A stretch of 64,000 bases of DNA from Nitrospirota bacterium (GTDB lineage Bacteria; Nitrospirota; Nitrospiria; Nitrospirales; Nitrospiraceae): NCBI GenBank assembly GCA_030684575.1, contig JAUXVD010000015.1:30685-94684 (forward strand), written 5' to 3'. Made by a program: the position numbers and the translations under genes. Numbering within the stretch: position 1 is the first letter of the stretch; the number at the start of each line of letters is the position of its first letter. Positions 8,910 to 18,387 of this stretch are shown in pieces. The notes under the pieces are model-generated. The model was given only the letters and a program-made list of their open reading frames with translations. It had not been told where the DNA came from and ran no database searches.

Positions 8910-11048
8910 TCAGCGATATTCGTAGCGGTACACGCCATAGTCCGGCGTGACTTCGGACTTCACGTTCGTCAAGACGATGCCCATCACATTGGCCTGCGCA
9001 TGGTCCAGGAGGAACTTGGCCCGCTTGAGGGCGTTCCGACCGATGCGCCCGACTTGGTAGACCAGAATTGTCCCATCGACGCGCGAGCTGAACGCGACCG
9101 CATCGGTGACCGGAAGAATGGGAGGCGAATCGAAGAGCACGAGATCGTATTCCTCATTCATCTCATTCACGAGTGTTTTGATCTTGTTCATGTTAAGGAA
9201 CTCGTTGGGATTGCCGACCTCAGACCCGCTGGTGAGGATGTGTAGATTATCCAATCCCGGCGTACTCATCACACGATCGACTCCCATCGGGCCGAGCATG
9301 AGATCCGTGGCGGATCGGACATGGTGACGCCAGGACGTACTGCCGACCAGGGCATCCGCCAAACCAGGAACCCGTTCGAGGCCAAGCCGCTGGTGCACAA
9401 TCGGCCGCCGAAGGTCTGCGTCGACAAGTAGGACTCGCTGCCCCTCCTGGGCGAGCGTAATCGCCAGGTTGGTGACGCAGGTGCTCTTGCCTTCTCCAAT
9501 GCCGGCACTGGTAAAGAGGATGGATTTGACCTTTCGATCCATACTGGCGAACTGAATATTCGTCCGCAACGACCGCAGACTCTCCGACAGCACGGATTTC
9601 GGGTCGATCAGACAAATGAGTTTCGAGAAGTTCTCAACGGTCGATGCAGTGGCACGGGCTGGAAGCCCCGCACGTGCGGCTTCCTCCATTTCCTTCGCGT
9701 CGAACTGCGGGATGACGCCCAGGACCGGCACCTTGAGAAACTCCTCAATGCCTTCGATCGTCCCGATCGAGGTATCGAACGATTCGCGTGCGAACGCGAC
9801 CACGATCCCGAGAAAGATTCCCATCAGCGAGCCCACCATGAGGTTCAGCTGCGTATTGGGTGCATTGATCGGTCCGCCTGGCATGATCGCCGGCGCCACG
9901 ATCGTGACCTCCTCGATCTGTTCCGCACTCTTGATCTGCAGCTCTTGATGCTTGGCCTTGAGCGTCGCCAACAGGTCGGCGTTGACTTTCACCTCACGCT
10001 CGAGCCGGCTCATTTGAATCGCCGCGCGAGGGAACTGCAAATACCGGCCTCGGTAACGATCCCGCTGATCCAGAAGTGTCGCCTCACGATCCTGCATGGT
10101 CTTGAGCTTGGCTCGAAGTTCGAGGACCATCTCGCCCCTGACGTTGTCGATCTTCTGCTGCTGTTCGCGAACTTGCGGATGATCAGTCGTGTAGTTGATC
10201 AGAAGGGTGTTGCGTTCCTGAATAAGGTCGAGGAGTCGTTGATTCAGGATCGTGAGCAGCGCATTCTGCTCCTCCGTGAAGATCCGGCCGGTTTGATTGC
10301 CAATCACCGCATCGGTTCGATTGAGCACCGAGATCTGCCGCTCGCCTTCCGCCCGCTTTCGCATGACCTCATTGTGCTGTTCTTCCAGCTTGGTGAAGGT
10401 CTCCAGCGCAGCGCGTGCCTCATCGGTCAGAAAGACCTGGCCCTCGCGTTCTCGAAAAGCCCGAAGCGCGTCTTCTGCATTATTCAACTGCTTCTCAAGC
10501 CCGGCCAGCTGTTCCTCGACAAATCGCCTCGATTCCATCACGAGCCGATTTCGGGTCATGATGTTTTCCATCCGATAAGCAGTCGCCACGGAATTAGCCG
10601 TCTTCTCCGCCATCTCCGGACGATCAGAGGTCGCGGTGATACGAATGATGTTCGTATCACCCTCCCGCTGCGTCTTAATCTCCTGCCCAAGGTTATAGAC
10701 CATGTTCAGGTACACCGCCGACCGCTTCTCTTCCGCCGTCACGCTGGCTGGCACCAGCCCTAATTCCATCGCCACGCGCTCCATGACCGGGAACCCACGG
10801 ATAAACTCCGTCTGTGAGTTGAGATCGTTGGCGTTGGAGAACGACATGGTCTCGATTAGTTGTTGCGCGACGGTACTCGTTCGGTCGAACTTCACCCGCG
10901 CCGATGCTTCATAAAGCGGGCTCGGCTTGAACATTTCCGAGAATAAGAATGTGAACAATACGACCAGACCGGCCGCCAGCAGGATGAGATACTTCCGCTT
11001 CTTGACGATCAGCCAGTAATCGATGACGTTGAGTTCGTATTGGGCCAT
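8910..11048 (-). CDS. Fused Wzz chain-length regulator/BY-type tyrosine kinase
   Basis: 712 residues. The N-terminal Wzz domain (about 1-100) has a first membrane helix near residues 18-38. A long coiled-coil periplasmic region follows (about 160-390, GumC-like), then a second membrane helix near 400-420 (LMVGSLMGIFLGIVVAF). The cytoplasmic BY-kinase domain has Walker A (AGIGEGKST, about residue 515), Walker A' (VLLVDADLRRP) and Walker B (LVLFDSPPI). The C-terminus carries a short tyrosine cluster (DYGVYRYEYR), the usual autophosphorylation site. Together with the outer-membrane lipoprotein upstream it would control export and chain length of the exopolysaccharide. Confidence 0.92.
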   Translation of the reverse strand: MAQYELNVIDYWLIVKKRKYLILLAAGLVVLFTFLFSEMFKPSPLYEASARVKFDRTSTVAQQLIETMSFSNANDLNSQTEFIRGFPVMERVAMELGLVPASVTAEEKRSAVYLNMVYNLGQEIKTQREGDTNIIRITATSDRPEMAEKTANSVATAYRMENIMTRNRLVMESRRFVEEQLAGLEKQLNNAEDALRAFREREGQVFLTDEARAALETFTKLEEQHNEVMRKRAEGERQISVLNRTDAVIGNQTGRIFTEEQNALLTILNQRLLDLIQERNTLLINYTTDHPQVREQQQKIDNVRGEMVLELRAKLKTMQDREATLLDQRDRYRGRYLQFPRAAIQMSRLEREVKVNADLLATLKAKHQELQIKSAEQIEEVTIVAPAIMPGGPINAPNTQLNLMVGSLMGIFLGIVVAFARESFDTSIGTIEGIEEFLKVPVLGVIPQFDAKEMEEAARAGLPARATASTVENFSKLICLIDPKSVLSESLRSLRTNIQFASMDRKVKSILFTSAGIGEGKSTCVTNLAITLAQEGQRVLLVDADLRRPIVHQRLGLERVPGLADALVGSTSWRHHVRSATDLMLGPMGVDRVMSTPGLDNLHILTSGSEVGNPNEFLNMNKIKTLVNEMNEEYDLVLFDSPPILPVTDAVAFSSRVDGTILVYQVGRIGRNALKRAKFLLDHAQANVMGIVLTNVKSEVTPDYGVYRYEYR

Positions 11049-11084
11049 AGGGTCAGCGTCCTTCTCTCATCTCGATTGTGACGA

Positions 11085-11873
11085 TCATCGCCCCAACAAC
11101 GTGGGAATAATAAATGCCGGGTAGAATGGGGCAATCCCAGCAGAAATAATCGGCATGATCAATCTCCCAGCTTCGGACGCGTCGCCCAGATGCTGACGCG
11201 GCACAAAGACGATGTCGTTTTCTTCCAACGCGAGATTCCTCGTCATATCGCCATAGGTAAATGCGCGCGCAAGATCGGCCATTAACATGTTCGGCTTTGA
11301 GAGGTCGCCGCCCCGGATCACCCGAACTTCTTCCATCAATGCCGTCTCATGATACATGTCGACCGCAGCAAGGGCCTGCATCACGGTCATATGCCTCGAC
11401 ATGGGAACCATCCCGGGCTTCTTCACATCCCCGAAGACGAAGACACGCTTGACCTTTAAGACCTTTTTCTTCAGCACCACTTGTACACGAGGTTGTTTCA
11501 TATAGGGGATCGCCGCTTCTTGAACCCGGGCTTCCGCCACTGCCGCGGTCATGCCTCCGACATCCACTTCCATGAACCCCACAGAAATATTTCCGTTCTC
11601 CCGGACCACGCTGGAGAACTTTTCCTCGCCGGCGCCGCGGCGAATCACCACCTCGAGCGTATCACCGGTTTCGACTGGCGTTTCCGCAGTCGGGACCGTT
11701 TCATCGGCATAGACATCTCCCTTCGGCAACGGCGGGACCACCGTTCCGGGAGGACTGATGGCCGAAGGAGGCAACGAGGAACTCGCCGGATTGTGGCATC
11801 CGATGAACGCCACCGCGAGGATCGAGCCGGCCCCTAGAACAGCTATGAGATGTCGGGATATGAGCTGTCGCAC
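11085..11873 (-). CDS. Wza-type outer-membrane polysaccharide export lipoprotein
   Basis: 262 residues from a GTG start at 11873, preceded by GAGGAG eight bases upstream; this beats the longer frame from 11918, which would overlap the previous gene. The N-terminal hydrophobic segment ends in FIGC, a slightly unusual lipobox, so lipidation is likely but not certain. A Poly_export domain follows (VETGDTLEVVIRR, ISVGFMEVDVGGMT), then an SLBB domain (VFVFGDVKKPGMVPM) and a second SLBB-like part ending NDIVFVPR. It forms the outer-membrane channel paired with the Wzz/kinase encoded 36 bases downstream. Confidence 0.9.
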   Translation of the reverse strand: MRQLISRHLIAVLGAGSILAVAFIGCHNPASSSLPPSAISPPGTVVPPLPKGDVYADETVPTAETPVETGDTLEVVIRRGAGEEKFSSVVRENGNISVGFMEVDVGGMTAAVAEARVQEAAIPYMKQPRVQVVLKKKVLKVKRVFVFGDVKKPGMVPMSRHMTVMQALAAVDMYHETALMEEVRVIRGGDLSKPNMLMADLARAFTYGDMTRNLALEENDIVFVPRQHLGDASEAGRLIMPIISAGIAPFYPAFIIPTLLGR

Positions 11874-11892
11874 GTTCTCATCTCCTCTTGTT

Positions 11893-12951
11893 TTATCGCG
11901 GATCAACCGATAACGCACCGATAGGCATCACTTCCACAATATGCAGAGATGTATCGGCCCGCAAGTCCACGGTCTTTGATAACGGTGATTGACCAGAGAG
12001 AGCCTGTTGCGAAATCTGTAAAATCGGACGCAACGGATACTGGCGGTTCAGTTGAAACACGACTCCGGTTTCCCCGGTATTCAAGCGAACGGCCGTGCCT
12101 AAGGGGTAGATCGAGAGTTGATCGATCAACGCCTTCAGGAGATGATGCGGAAACACCGTTTTGCATTCGGCGAGCAATGTACGAATCGCCCGGTGGGGGG
12201 ACCCCCCACTTCGATTGGGCCGCACGCTCATTAACGCATCGAACACGTCTGCCAGCCCGATGATCAGCGCGACTTCGTCGATCTGTTTCCCCGATAATTG
12301 TCTGGGATAACCGCTGCCGTCCCATCGCTCATGCTCTTGAAGGATGACCGTTCCCACCCAAGGATAGACGTCTCCGGCTTCCTTGAACACATGAGCCCCA
12401 TGCTGTGGATGCTCCTTCATCTGTTTGCGTTCTTCCGCTGTCAACGTCCCAGTCTTGTACAGCAACGAGTCTGGTAGGGCGAACATACCGATGTCGTGCA
12501 GCAATCCGGCCAAAGCAACCCGTTCGAGCTTTGCTGGCTCATACCGAAGGGCCTCCGCAATCTTCACACTCACAATTGCAACGTTTACGGCATTTTTGAT
12601 GAGATAATCGCCGGCCTCGTGCTGTAGAACAGTCTGGATCAGCTTGTCATGAGCGCCGATAGCCGCCACGATACCGGATGCGATTCTGGCCATTTCATCA
12701 ACTGACCAGGGTTGTCTCGCCTGGACCGCTCGTTTGATTCCCTGGAGTTCCTGGCATGCCCGCTGATACCAATTGATCTCTGGAACAGACGATGCCGGTG
12801 TGGAGAGTGAAACAGGAAGGCCGGTCGGCGCAACCGAATGAATGGGATTTTTCGCATCAGGACCAAGGGCGTTCTGACTTGACTGCTCTCGTAGAAGATC
12901 GGTTAACCTTGTCACGTTTCCCCCGGCTTCCCTCATACTCAAATATGCCAC
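11893..12951 (-). CDS. HD-GYP domain protein, probable cyclic-di-GMP phosphodiesterase
   Basis: 352 residues. The first ~90 residues lack a recognisable domain. The HD-GYP domain spans about 120-260 with all the expected metal and signature residues: HDIG at 152-155, H181, HERWDGSGYP at 207-216 and D235. The signature is SGYP, so hydrolysis of c-di-GMP or a related dinucleotide is plausible. A C-terminal segment (about 280-352) resembles the small beta domain that often follows HD-GYP. There is no membrane segment and no receiver. The start is GTG at 12951; an ATG five codons later is possible. The first enzyme gene of the exopolysaccharide operon, it suggests second-messenger control of polymer production. 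Confidence 0.88.
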   Translation of the reverse strand: MAYLSMREAGGNVTRLTDLLREQSSQNALGPDAKNPIHSVAPTGLPVSLSTPASSVPEINWYQRACQELQGIKRAVQARQPWSVDEMARIASGIVAAIGAHDKLIQTVLQHEAGDYLIKNAVNVAIVSVKIAEALRYEPAKLERVALAGLLHDIGMFALPDSLLYKTGTLTAEERKQMKEHPQHGAHVFKEAGDVYPWVGTVILQEHERWDGSGYPRQLSGKQIDEVALIIGLADVFDALMSVRPNRSGGSPHRAIRTLLAECKTVFPHHLLKALIDQLSIYPLGTAVRLNTGETGVVFQLNRQYPLRPILQISQQALSGQSPLSKTVDLRADTSLHIVEVMPIGALSVDPR

Positions 12952-12957
12952 ATACGA

Positions 12958-13143
12958 CTATCGGCTATTCGCCCGTCTCCCGACGGGAAAAGGCGTGACT
13001 GGCTTCTCTTCCATCTTGGCAAACTCTCGTTCTAACATTGCCCTGATGAAGCCACTGGTGGTGTATCCCTGTTGTTTCAGGTTATCGAGCTGGGTTTTGA
13101 GGTCGATCGGTAACTGAATCACGATACGTACGAGTTTTGGCAT
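12958..13143 (-). CDS. Ribbon-helix-helix (CopG-like) DNA-binding protein
   Basis: A 61-residue protein: a basic beta strand (LVRIVIQLPIDL) followed by two helices (KTQLDNLKQQG, TTSGFIRAMLEREF), the standard ribbon-helix-helix fold used by small dimeric repressors. AGGGAG lies seven bases before the ATG. It is the first gene of the exopolysaccharide operon, ending six bases before the HD-GYP frame, so it may autoregulate the locus. The C-terminal tail (KPVTPFPVGRRANSR) is basic and probably disordered. No toxin-like partner gene is visible next to it. Confidence 0.75.
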   Translation of the reverse strand: MPKLVRIVIQLPIDLKTQLDNLKQQGYTTSGFIRAMLEREFAKMEEKPVTPFPVGRRANSR

Positions 13144-13398
13144 ACCCTAGCTCCCTTAAAAATAGGCACACAGATCCTAAGTCACCACGAATGAATGCAC
13201 ATGCTATGCCTTGCTAGCAGATGATGAATAATGAACAAAATTGAAGCCTTATGCTATGAAGACTTCTCTGGGGGTAAAGGGAGGGACGAAATTCGTCTTA
13301 CCAGGACGTGAAATGTGCACTCTCTCATGCTCCGGCCGGCCCGAGAATCGAACCAATAGTCAGGTGGGGGCTTTCACGCCATGCGGCAGGGTGCCGCA
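13144..13398. promoter_or_regulatory. Leader region of the exopolysaccharide operon with repeated ATGCTATG
   Basis: The 255 bases between comEC and the ribbon-helix-helix gene hold no gene. The part near the operon start is AT-rich, unlike its surroundings, and contains the octamer ATGCTATG twice in the same orientation (13201-13208 and 13251-13258), 50 bases apart. These are possible binding sites for the ribbon-helix-helix protein encoded next door. No convincing -35/-10 pair was found. Near comEC lies a tRNA-like string (13331-13410) discussed separately. Confidence 0.3.
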
Positions 13399-15939
13399 TT
13401 ACCGATCGTGCCACTGATTCCATAGCCGAGTCCAATTCGCCCGTTCACAGGCCCACAAGCACGAAGCGCTATCCGTCGGCTGCCACTGCAAGTCGCGTGT
13501 TCGATGCACATGAAGTGTCGCCTCGGAGATTCCTCCGTCAAACCACAGCCCACCGTCTCGATCCGTTCGCAATACGATACTCCCTTCCTCGACATATGCA
13601 GCAAGAACCGCGGCTGCCGGATGTCTGTATGAATTATGGCGACCGGCTGAGAATACCGCATACTGGGGATGTACTGAGGCCAACCAGTCGCGATTCAACG
13701 AACTCACCGCCCCGTGATGAGGCACCTTAAGTACCTCGATCGGACCATGAGGCGTCGATCGCATCATTCTCGACAAGCCATCTCGCTCGACATCCGCAGC
13801 AAAGAGCATGGTATGCAGACCACAGGTCAGGCGCGTCGCCACCGATCGATTATTGAGCCCATGTCCGCCCACCTGGCTATCCTGGAGCAGTCCATCGCGA
13901 GGCTCTTCCGCTGACGGGTTGAGGGCCACCATCCGACAGGGGCCGGATGCCACAACCTCCAGTCCTTCTCTGACGACCCCTTCTTGTAGACCTCGATACG
14001 CCAACGACTGCTGCAGCCGTTGATAAAACAATTCTGCTCTGGCCTCTCCCGATCCCCAATAGTGCCGGACATTGAAATGGCGGACTACCCAGGCAAGACC
14101 ACCCACATGATCAAGCTGGGGATGCGTGCCAATAACCTGGTCGATGGTGCGAATTCCACGGCTCCAGAGAAACGGAGCAACTACCCCACGGCCCATGTCG
14201 AATCGCTCATACGTCGCCCCCCCATCGATCAAAACGACCTGACCATCAGGTAGCTCGATGACCGCGCTATCACCCTGGCCGACATCAAGAAACGTGACTC
14301 GGAAATGATCCCCATCGGGAAATACTCGTGGTGACCAGGCCCACCAGAGTAATACCAGCAGCACTCCGGCACGGACACCCCATCGTATGGGCACCAGGCC
14401 TACTCGTTGCCACAACAACACAAGACATCCGTAGAACAGCACTATGGTAAGCATCGATGGAGCCGCCACATGCCATTCCCCTCCAGGCAACGTTGACAGG
14501 AGGCGAACCGCATCCACGAAGGATTCGAGTAACCACTGGTTCAGCGAAGCCATGGGCAGCTGCGTTCCCCCGACCAAGATATGCCAGATGCCTGCGGCCA
14601 GTCCGATTGGAACCAGCAGAATACCCATCACCGGGACCGCCAGCACATTGGTGAAGACACCAAGCCAGGGCAACTGATTGAAGTAGTAGGCCACAAGAGG
14701 AAGCGTGACGAGGGTGACCACTCCACTCATCAACATCGAGTTCCTCCCCCATTGAACGCAGGTCATCAGGAAAGACGGCGCAGCTGGTAGTTCTTCTACG
14801 TCAACAGCGGTATGCCAAGAGAGCCATCCGGCAATGGCGATGACGGACACAAACGAGAGTTGAAAGGAAATGTCGAATAGCGCCTGAGGGTCGTGCAACA
14901 GGATCACAACCGCAGCGGCAGAGAGGGCATGGAACAGACGACGATCCTGGCCACGCCAGATCGCACTCAGCCCCACAGCCACCATCAACAGCGAGCGCAT
15001 CGTTGCCAGCTCCGCCCCGGCCAAGCAGGCATAACCAGCCACTGGAATAATGGTACAGACCGCAGCCACGCGAGTCGGCGTGATGCGCCGGGACAGCGCC
15101 AGCAACCAATCCGCAGGCAACAGAATCACGCCCCATCTGACCACCGCAAAGATGAGCACCGCGACAAGGCCCAAATGACTTCCTGAAATTGACAGGAGAT
15201 GGACCGTCCCGGTTACCATGAACTGATCGCGCAGGTCCGGGTCCAAATACCCCCGATCACCGATGATGATGCCTAGATACAGCCCCAGTGCCGGTTGTGG
15301 AAGGGTCTGCAGCGCAGCGAGCCGGATACCACTCCTCCACCGATCGAACTGATTCCAGATCGCCCACCAGGCATGCGCGCGCCCAGACTGAAGAAGCTGC
15401 ACCGCATCAGCTCCCGTCACCGTACCGATGACATCGATCCCTTGATGCTCAAGGTAGACCGCATAATCGAATCCGCCAGGATTCAATGACCCGCTTGGAG
15501 GGCGCAACCGAGCCTGAAAGCGGATCCGATCCCCTTGAAAGAAGAGTCGATCAGGAGTCCGCCAGGTCAGCCGAACATGCCTGATTACTCCTGAATATCC
15601 CGAAGAATCATCCGGTTTGACGATCATCACCAGTCGATCAGACGACTGTTGCACCGGTACCACAATACGACCGATCACTTGGGTCATCGTATCGGAAGGA
15701 GGCTCGACCATCGGAGCATGCAGAGGCAGGTGTACGGCGAGACTCCAATAGACGACGCCTGCCAAGAGCGCGCCGTAAAATCCTATCGCCTGGAGGCTGG
15801 AGAATCGATTGAATCGTTCGAAGAAGGTGCTGCCACAGGCAGCGAGAAAGAGGAGGCATGAAACGGACAGAGGGAAATAGGAAACCCGAGATCCGACGAA
15901 GAGCCCGATAATGAACGCCACAGTGAGGGACGGCAGCAT
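13399..15939 (-). CDS. comEC: ComEC/Rec2 family DNA internalisation protein
   Basis: 846 residues with the full ComEC layout: N-terminal membrane helices and an OB-like DUF4131 part (about 1-200), the Competence membrane domain (about 215-500, including LLSISGSHLGLVAVLIF), and a C-terminal metallo-beta-lactamase-like domain (about 560-800) with VLIDGGATYE, GTHPQLDHVGG and VLKVPHHGA. The usual HxHxDH motif is reduced to THPQLDH, as in many ComEC proteins. It would carry single-stranded DNA across the inner membrane during natural transformation. Last gene of the long housekeeping run, 36 bases after glmM. No other competence genes are visible here. Confidence 0.9.
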   Translation of the reverse strand: MLPSLTVAFIIGLFVGSRVSYFPLSVSCLLFLAACGSTFFERFNRFSSLQAIGFYGALLAGVVYWSLAVHLPLHAPMVEPPSDTMTQVIGRIVVPVQQSSDRLVMIVKPDDSSGYSGVIRHVRLTWRTPDRLFFQGDRIRFQARLRPPSGSLNPGGFDYAVYLEHQGIDVIGTVTGADAVQLLQSGRAHAWWAIWNQFDRWRSGIRLAALQTLPQPALGLYLGIIIGDRGYLDPDLRDQFMVTGTVHLLSISGSHLGLVAVLIFAVVRWGVILLPADWLLALSRRITPTRVAAVCTIIPVAGYACLAGAELATMRSLLMVAVGLSAIWRGQDRRLFHALSAAAVVILLHDPQALFDISFQLSFVSVIAIAGWLSWHTAVDVEELPAAPSFLMTCVQWGRNSMLMSGVVTLVTLPLVAYYFNQLPWLGVFTNVLAVPVMGILLVPIGLAAGIWHILVGGTQLPMASLNQWLLESFVDAVRLLSTLPGGEWHVAAPSMLTIVLFYGCLVLLWQRVGLVPIRWGVRAGVLLVLLWWAWSPRVFPDGDHFRVTFLDVGQGDSAVIELPDGQVVLIDGGATYERFDMGRGVVAPFLWSRGIRTIDQVIGTHPQLDHVGGLAWVVRHFNVRHYWGSGEARAELFYQRLQQSLAYRGLQEGVVREGLEVVASGPCRMVALNPSAEEPRDGLLQDSQVGGHGLNNRSVATRLTCGLHTMLFAADVERDGLSRMMRSTPHGPIEVLKVPHHGAVSSLNRDWLASVHPQYAVFSAGRHNSYRHPAAAVLAAYVEEGSIVLRTDRDGGLWFDGGISEATLHVHRTRDLQWQPTDSASCLWACERANWTRLWNQWHDR

Positions 15940-15975
15940 GAGCCTCCCTCAACAAAATTGGGGAAGACGACAACT

Positions 15976-17325
15976 CTACCCTAAATGCGCCTTGACGACG
16001 TCGACCAGCCGATTGGCCACATCACGAATTGTATCGTCACGTTCTCCTTCGACCATCACCCGCAACAACGATTCGGTCCCGGAGTAACGCACCAACACGC
16101 GTCCACTTCCATTGAGCCGCTGCTCACCCTCACGGATAGCCTGTTGCAGTTCCGGAACGGTATCGAGTTTCGGTTTCTTCGTCACCGCCACGTTAAGCAA
16201 TACTTGTGGCACCGCCGTCATGGCTTTGGCTAACTCTGACAACGGTTTGCCCGTGCGCTTCATCAGCGAGAGAACTTGTAATGCCGAGAGCAACCCGTCA
16301 CCGGTCGTATTATGATCCAGGAAGATGAAATGGCCCGACTGCTCCCCCCCGAAGTTGTACCCCTCAGCAGACATCCGTTCAAGCAAATATCTGTCACCGA
16401 CAGCGGTTCGCGCCAGCGTAATACCCGCTTTCGTCATGGCAAGCTCCAGTCCGAAATTGCTCATGACGGTCCCTACTACCGTTTGCTTCGCCAACTGGCC
16501 CTGACTATGAAGGTCCAACGCCAACATCGCCATGATGTGATCGCCATCCACAACAGTCCCCTGTTCGCAGACGAAAATGGCACGATCGGCGTCCCCGTCC
16601 AAAGCGATGCCAATGTCGGCGCCCTGCGTACGGACGGCCTGCTGCAGCAGTTGCGGGTGGACAGCCCCACAGCCGGCATTGATATTCATCCCGTCCGGTT
16701 TATCACCGATCACTTCGACCTTCGCCCCGAGCTCGCGCAGTACTTTCGGCGCCACCTTATAGGCTGCGCCGTTCGCACAATCCACCACCACTTTGATTCC
16801 CTGAAAATCGAGTTGCTTCGGCAACGATCGTTTGACGAACTCGATATACCGCCCTTCGGCATCATCGATTCGATAGGCCTTCCCAATGGCATCGGCCGTC
16901 GGCCGGAGGTGGGCAATCTCATTCGAGACGATCAAGTCCTCGATACGCGCTTCCATCTCATCGGGCAACTTCAATCCATCGTTGGAGAAAAACTTGATGC
17001 CATTGTCCTGATAGGGATTGTGCGAAGCCGAGATCATCACCCCTGCATCGGCTCGAAGACTCCTCGTCAAGAACGCAATCGCAGGAGTCGGCATTGGACC
17101 GACCACCAACACATCAACACCCATCGAGCAGATCCCGGAGATCAATGCCGACTCCAACATATAACCAGAGATACGAGTATCTTTGCCGATCACGATCTGA
17201 TGACGTCCCGCGCGACGCATAAACAAATGCGCGGCGGCCCGTCCAAGCTGCATGGCCATTTCGCTGGTCATCGGATCAAGGTTGGCAACCCCTCGAACTC
17301 CGTCTGTGCCGAATAATTTACGCAT
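15976..17325 (-). CDS. glmM: Phosphoglucosamine mutase
   Basis: 449 residues, the normal GlmM length. It converts glucosamine-6-phosphate to glucosamine-1-phosphate on the way to UDP-GlcNAc. The active-site serine lies in ISASHNP (Ser101), the magnesium loop is DGDADR (about residue 245), the sugar-binding loop is [10 protein letters not shown], and the C-terminal phosphate site is [13 protein letters not shown]. It begins [12 protein letters not shown], as in the family. The start overlaps the folP stop by eight bases, the same folP-glmM order as in many bacteria, usually downstream of ftsH. Confidence 0.97.
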   Translation of the reverse strand: MRKLFGTDGVRGVANLDPMTSEMAMQLGRAAAHLFMRRAGRHQIVIGKDTRISGYMLESALISGICSMGVDVLVVGPMPTPAIAFLTRSLRADAGVMISASHNPYQDNGIKFFSNDGLKLPDEMEARIEDLIVSNEIAHLRPTADAIGKAYRIDDAEGRYIEFVKRSLPKQLDFQGIKVVVDCANGAAYKVAPKVLRELGAKVEVIGDKPDGMNINAGCGAVHPQLLQQAVRTQGADIGIALDGDADRAIFVCEQGTVVDGDHIMAMLALDLHSQGQLAKQTVVGTVMSNFGLELAMTKAGITLARTAVGDRYLLERMSAEGYNFGGEQSGHFIFLDHNTTGDGLLSALQVLSLMKRTGKPLSELAKAMTAVPQVLLNVAVTKKPKLDTVPELQQAIREGEQRLNGSGRVLVRYSGTESLLRVMVEGERDDTIRDVANRLVDVVKAHLG

Positions 17326-18253
17326 GCTGAGCTTTCATGTGTACGGTCGTTTCCTGACTGATTGCTACGGTCACTTGCATCACATCTTTCATGGCAGTCA
17401 CATCATGCACGCGAAGGATCCCTGCTCCACGCTCGACTGCCATCGCCACCGCCGCCGCCGTCGCCCACTGACGATCCTGAACCGGTCGATCCACAAGCTG
17501 TCCAAGAAACGTCTTGCGTGACACGCCCACCAGTAATGGACAGCCAAAACATGCGAAACGGTGAAGTCGGGCCAACAGCGTAAGGTTATGTACGAGCAGC
17601 TTACCAAATCCGATGCCAGGATCAAGCACGATTTGTCTTTGCCCGATACCATGGGTCGTCGCGAAACGAATTCGTTCCTCAAAAAATGCGACAACCTCGC
17701 CGACCACATCCTCATACTGCGGAACCTGTTGCATCGTGCGCGGCGTGCCTTGCATGTGCATGAGAACAATCCCGGCACCCGTGCGGGCAATGACCTCGAC
17801 CATCGCAGGATCGCCCCGCAAGGCGGTGACATCGTTCACCAATACGGCCCCTGCATCGAGGGCCGCCTGTGCGACCGCAGCTTTCGAAGTGTCGATGGAA
17901 ATCGGAACCGTGACGGCTCTTGCAACAGCGGTTACCACGGGAATCGCACGACGGAGCTCTTCTCCCTCATCGACGGGTTCGGCGCCAGGGCGCGTGGACT
18001 CAGCGCCGATATCCAGGAGATCGGCCCCTTCTTTCACGAGTTGAATGGCATGGGCGACGGCGGCCTCCGCATCAAAATAGCGGCCACCGTCAGAGAATGA
18101 ATCCGGCGTCACGTTCACGACCCCCATGATCAATGGCCGGCCTGGAAATTCGATCAGCCGATTCTTCGCTTGCAGCGTCAATGTCCGAAGATCTAACACC
18201 CCACGACTGCGCCTCCACCTATGTAGATTAACCACGCGACCAGAAATAGCCAC
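17318..18253 (-). CDS. folP: Dihydropteroate synthase
   Basis: 311 residues, somewhat longer than typical (~280) because of a 40-residue N-terminal extension before the barrel ([17 protein letters not shown]). Condenses p-aminobenzoate with dihydropterin pyrophosphate in folate synthesis. Signature segments: [31 protein letters not shown] and GVSRKTFLG. The extension could mean that the true start is a few dozen codons further in, but the listed ATG gives a continuous frame and no better start is obvious. Lies between ftsH and glmM in one transcription direction. Confidence 0.95.
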   Translation of the reverse strand: MAISGRVVNLHRWRRSRGVLDLRTLTLQAKNRLIEFPGRPLIMGVVNVTPDSFSDGGRYFDAEAAVAHAIQLVKEGADLLDIGAESTRPGAEPVDEGEELRRAIPVVTAVARAVTVPISIDTSKAAVAQAALDAGAVLVNDVTALRGDPAMVEVIARTGAGIVLMHMQGTPRTMQQVPQYEDVVGEVVAFFEERIRFATTHGIGQRQIVLDPGIGFGKLLVHNLTLLARLHRFACFGCPLLVGVSRKTFLGQLVDRPVQDRQWATAAAVAMAVERGAGILRVHDVTAMKDVMQVTVAISQETTVHMKAQHA

Positions 18254-18338
18254 TCATCGTAGCCGCATCTGGATACCTGTGACAGCTGACCATCGCGAGA
18301 AGAAATTCCTTCTCACCTATCGTCTTGCGGATGTACTG

Positions 18339-18373
18339 TCCGGGACCCCAATGCCCTGAGATGGAGTCCCGGA
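18339..18373 (-). other. Hairpin between ftsH and folP
   Basis: An inverted repeat with arms TCCGGGAC/GTCCCGGA, extended by a few more pairs around an 11-base loop, lies 15 bases after the ftsH stop. No T-run follows on the minus strand, so it is not a canonical intrinsic terminator. It may stabilise mRNA ends or attenuate read-through to folP. Confidence 0.35.
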
Positions 18374-18387
18374 ATCAGTGGCTGATA

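Noticed and set aside
13331..13410. A functional tRNA beside comEC
   Set aside because: The apparent T arm and acceptor do not pair with a proper 5' half; the anticodon stem-loop has a five-base loop.
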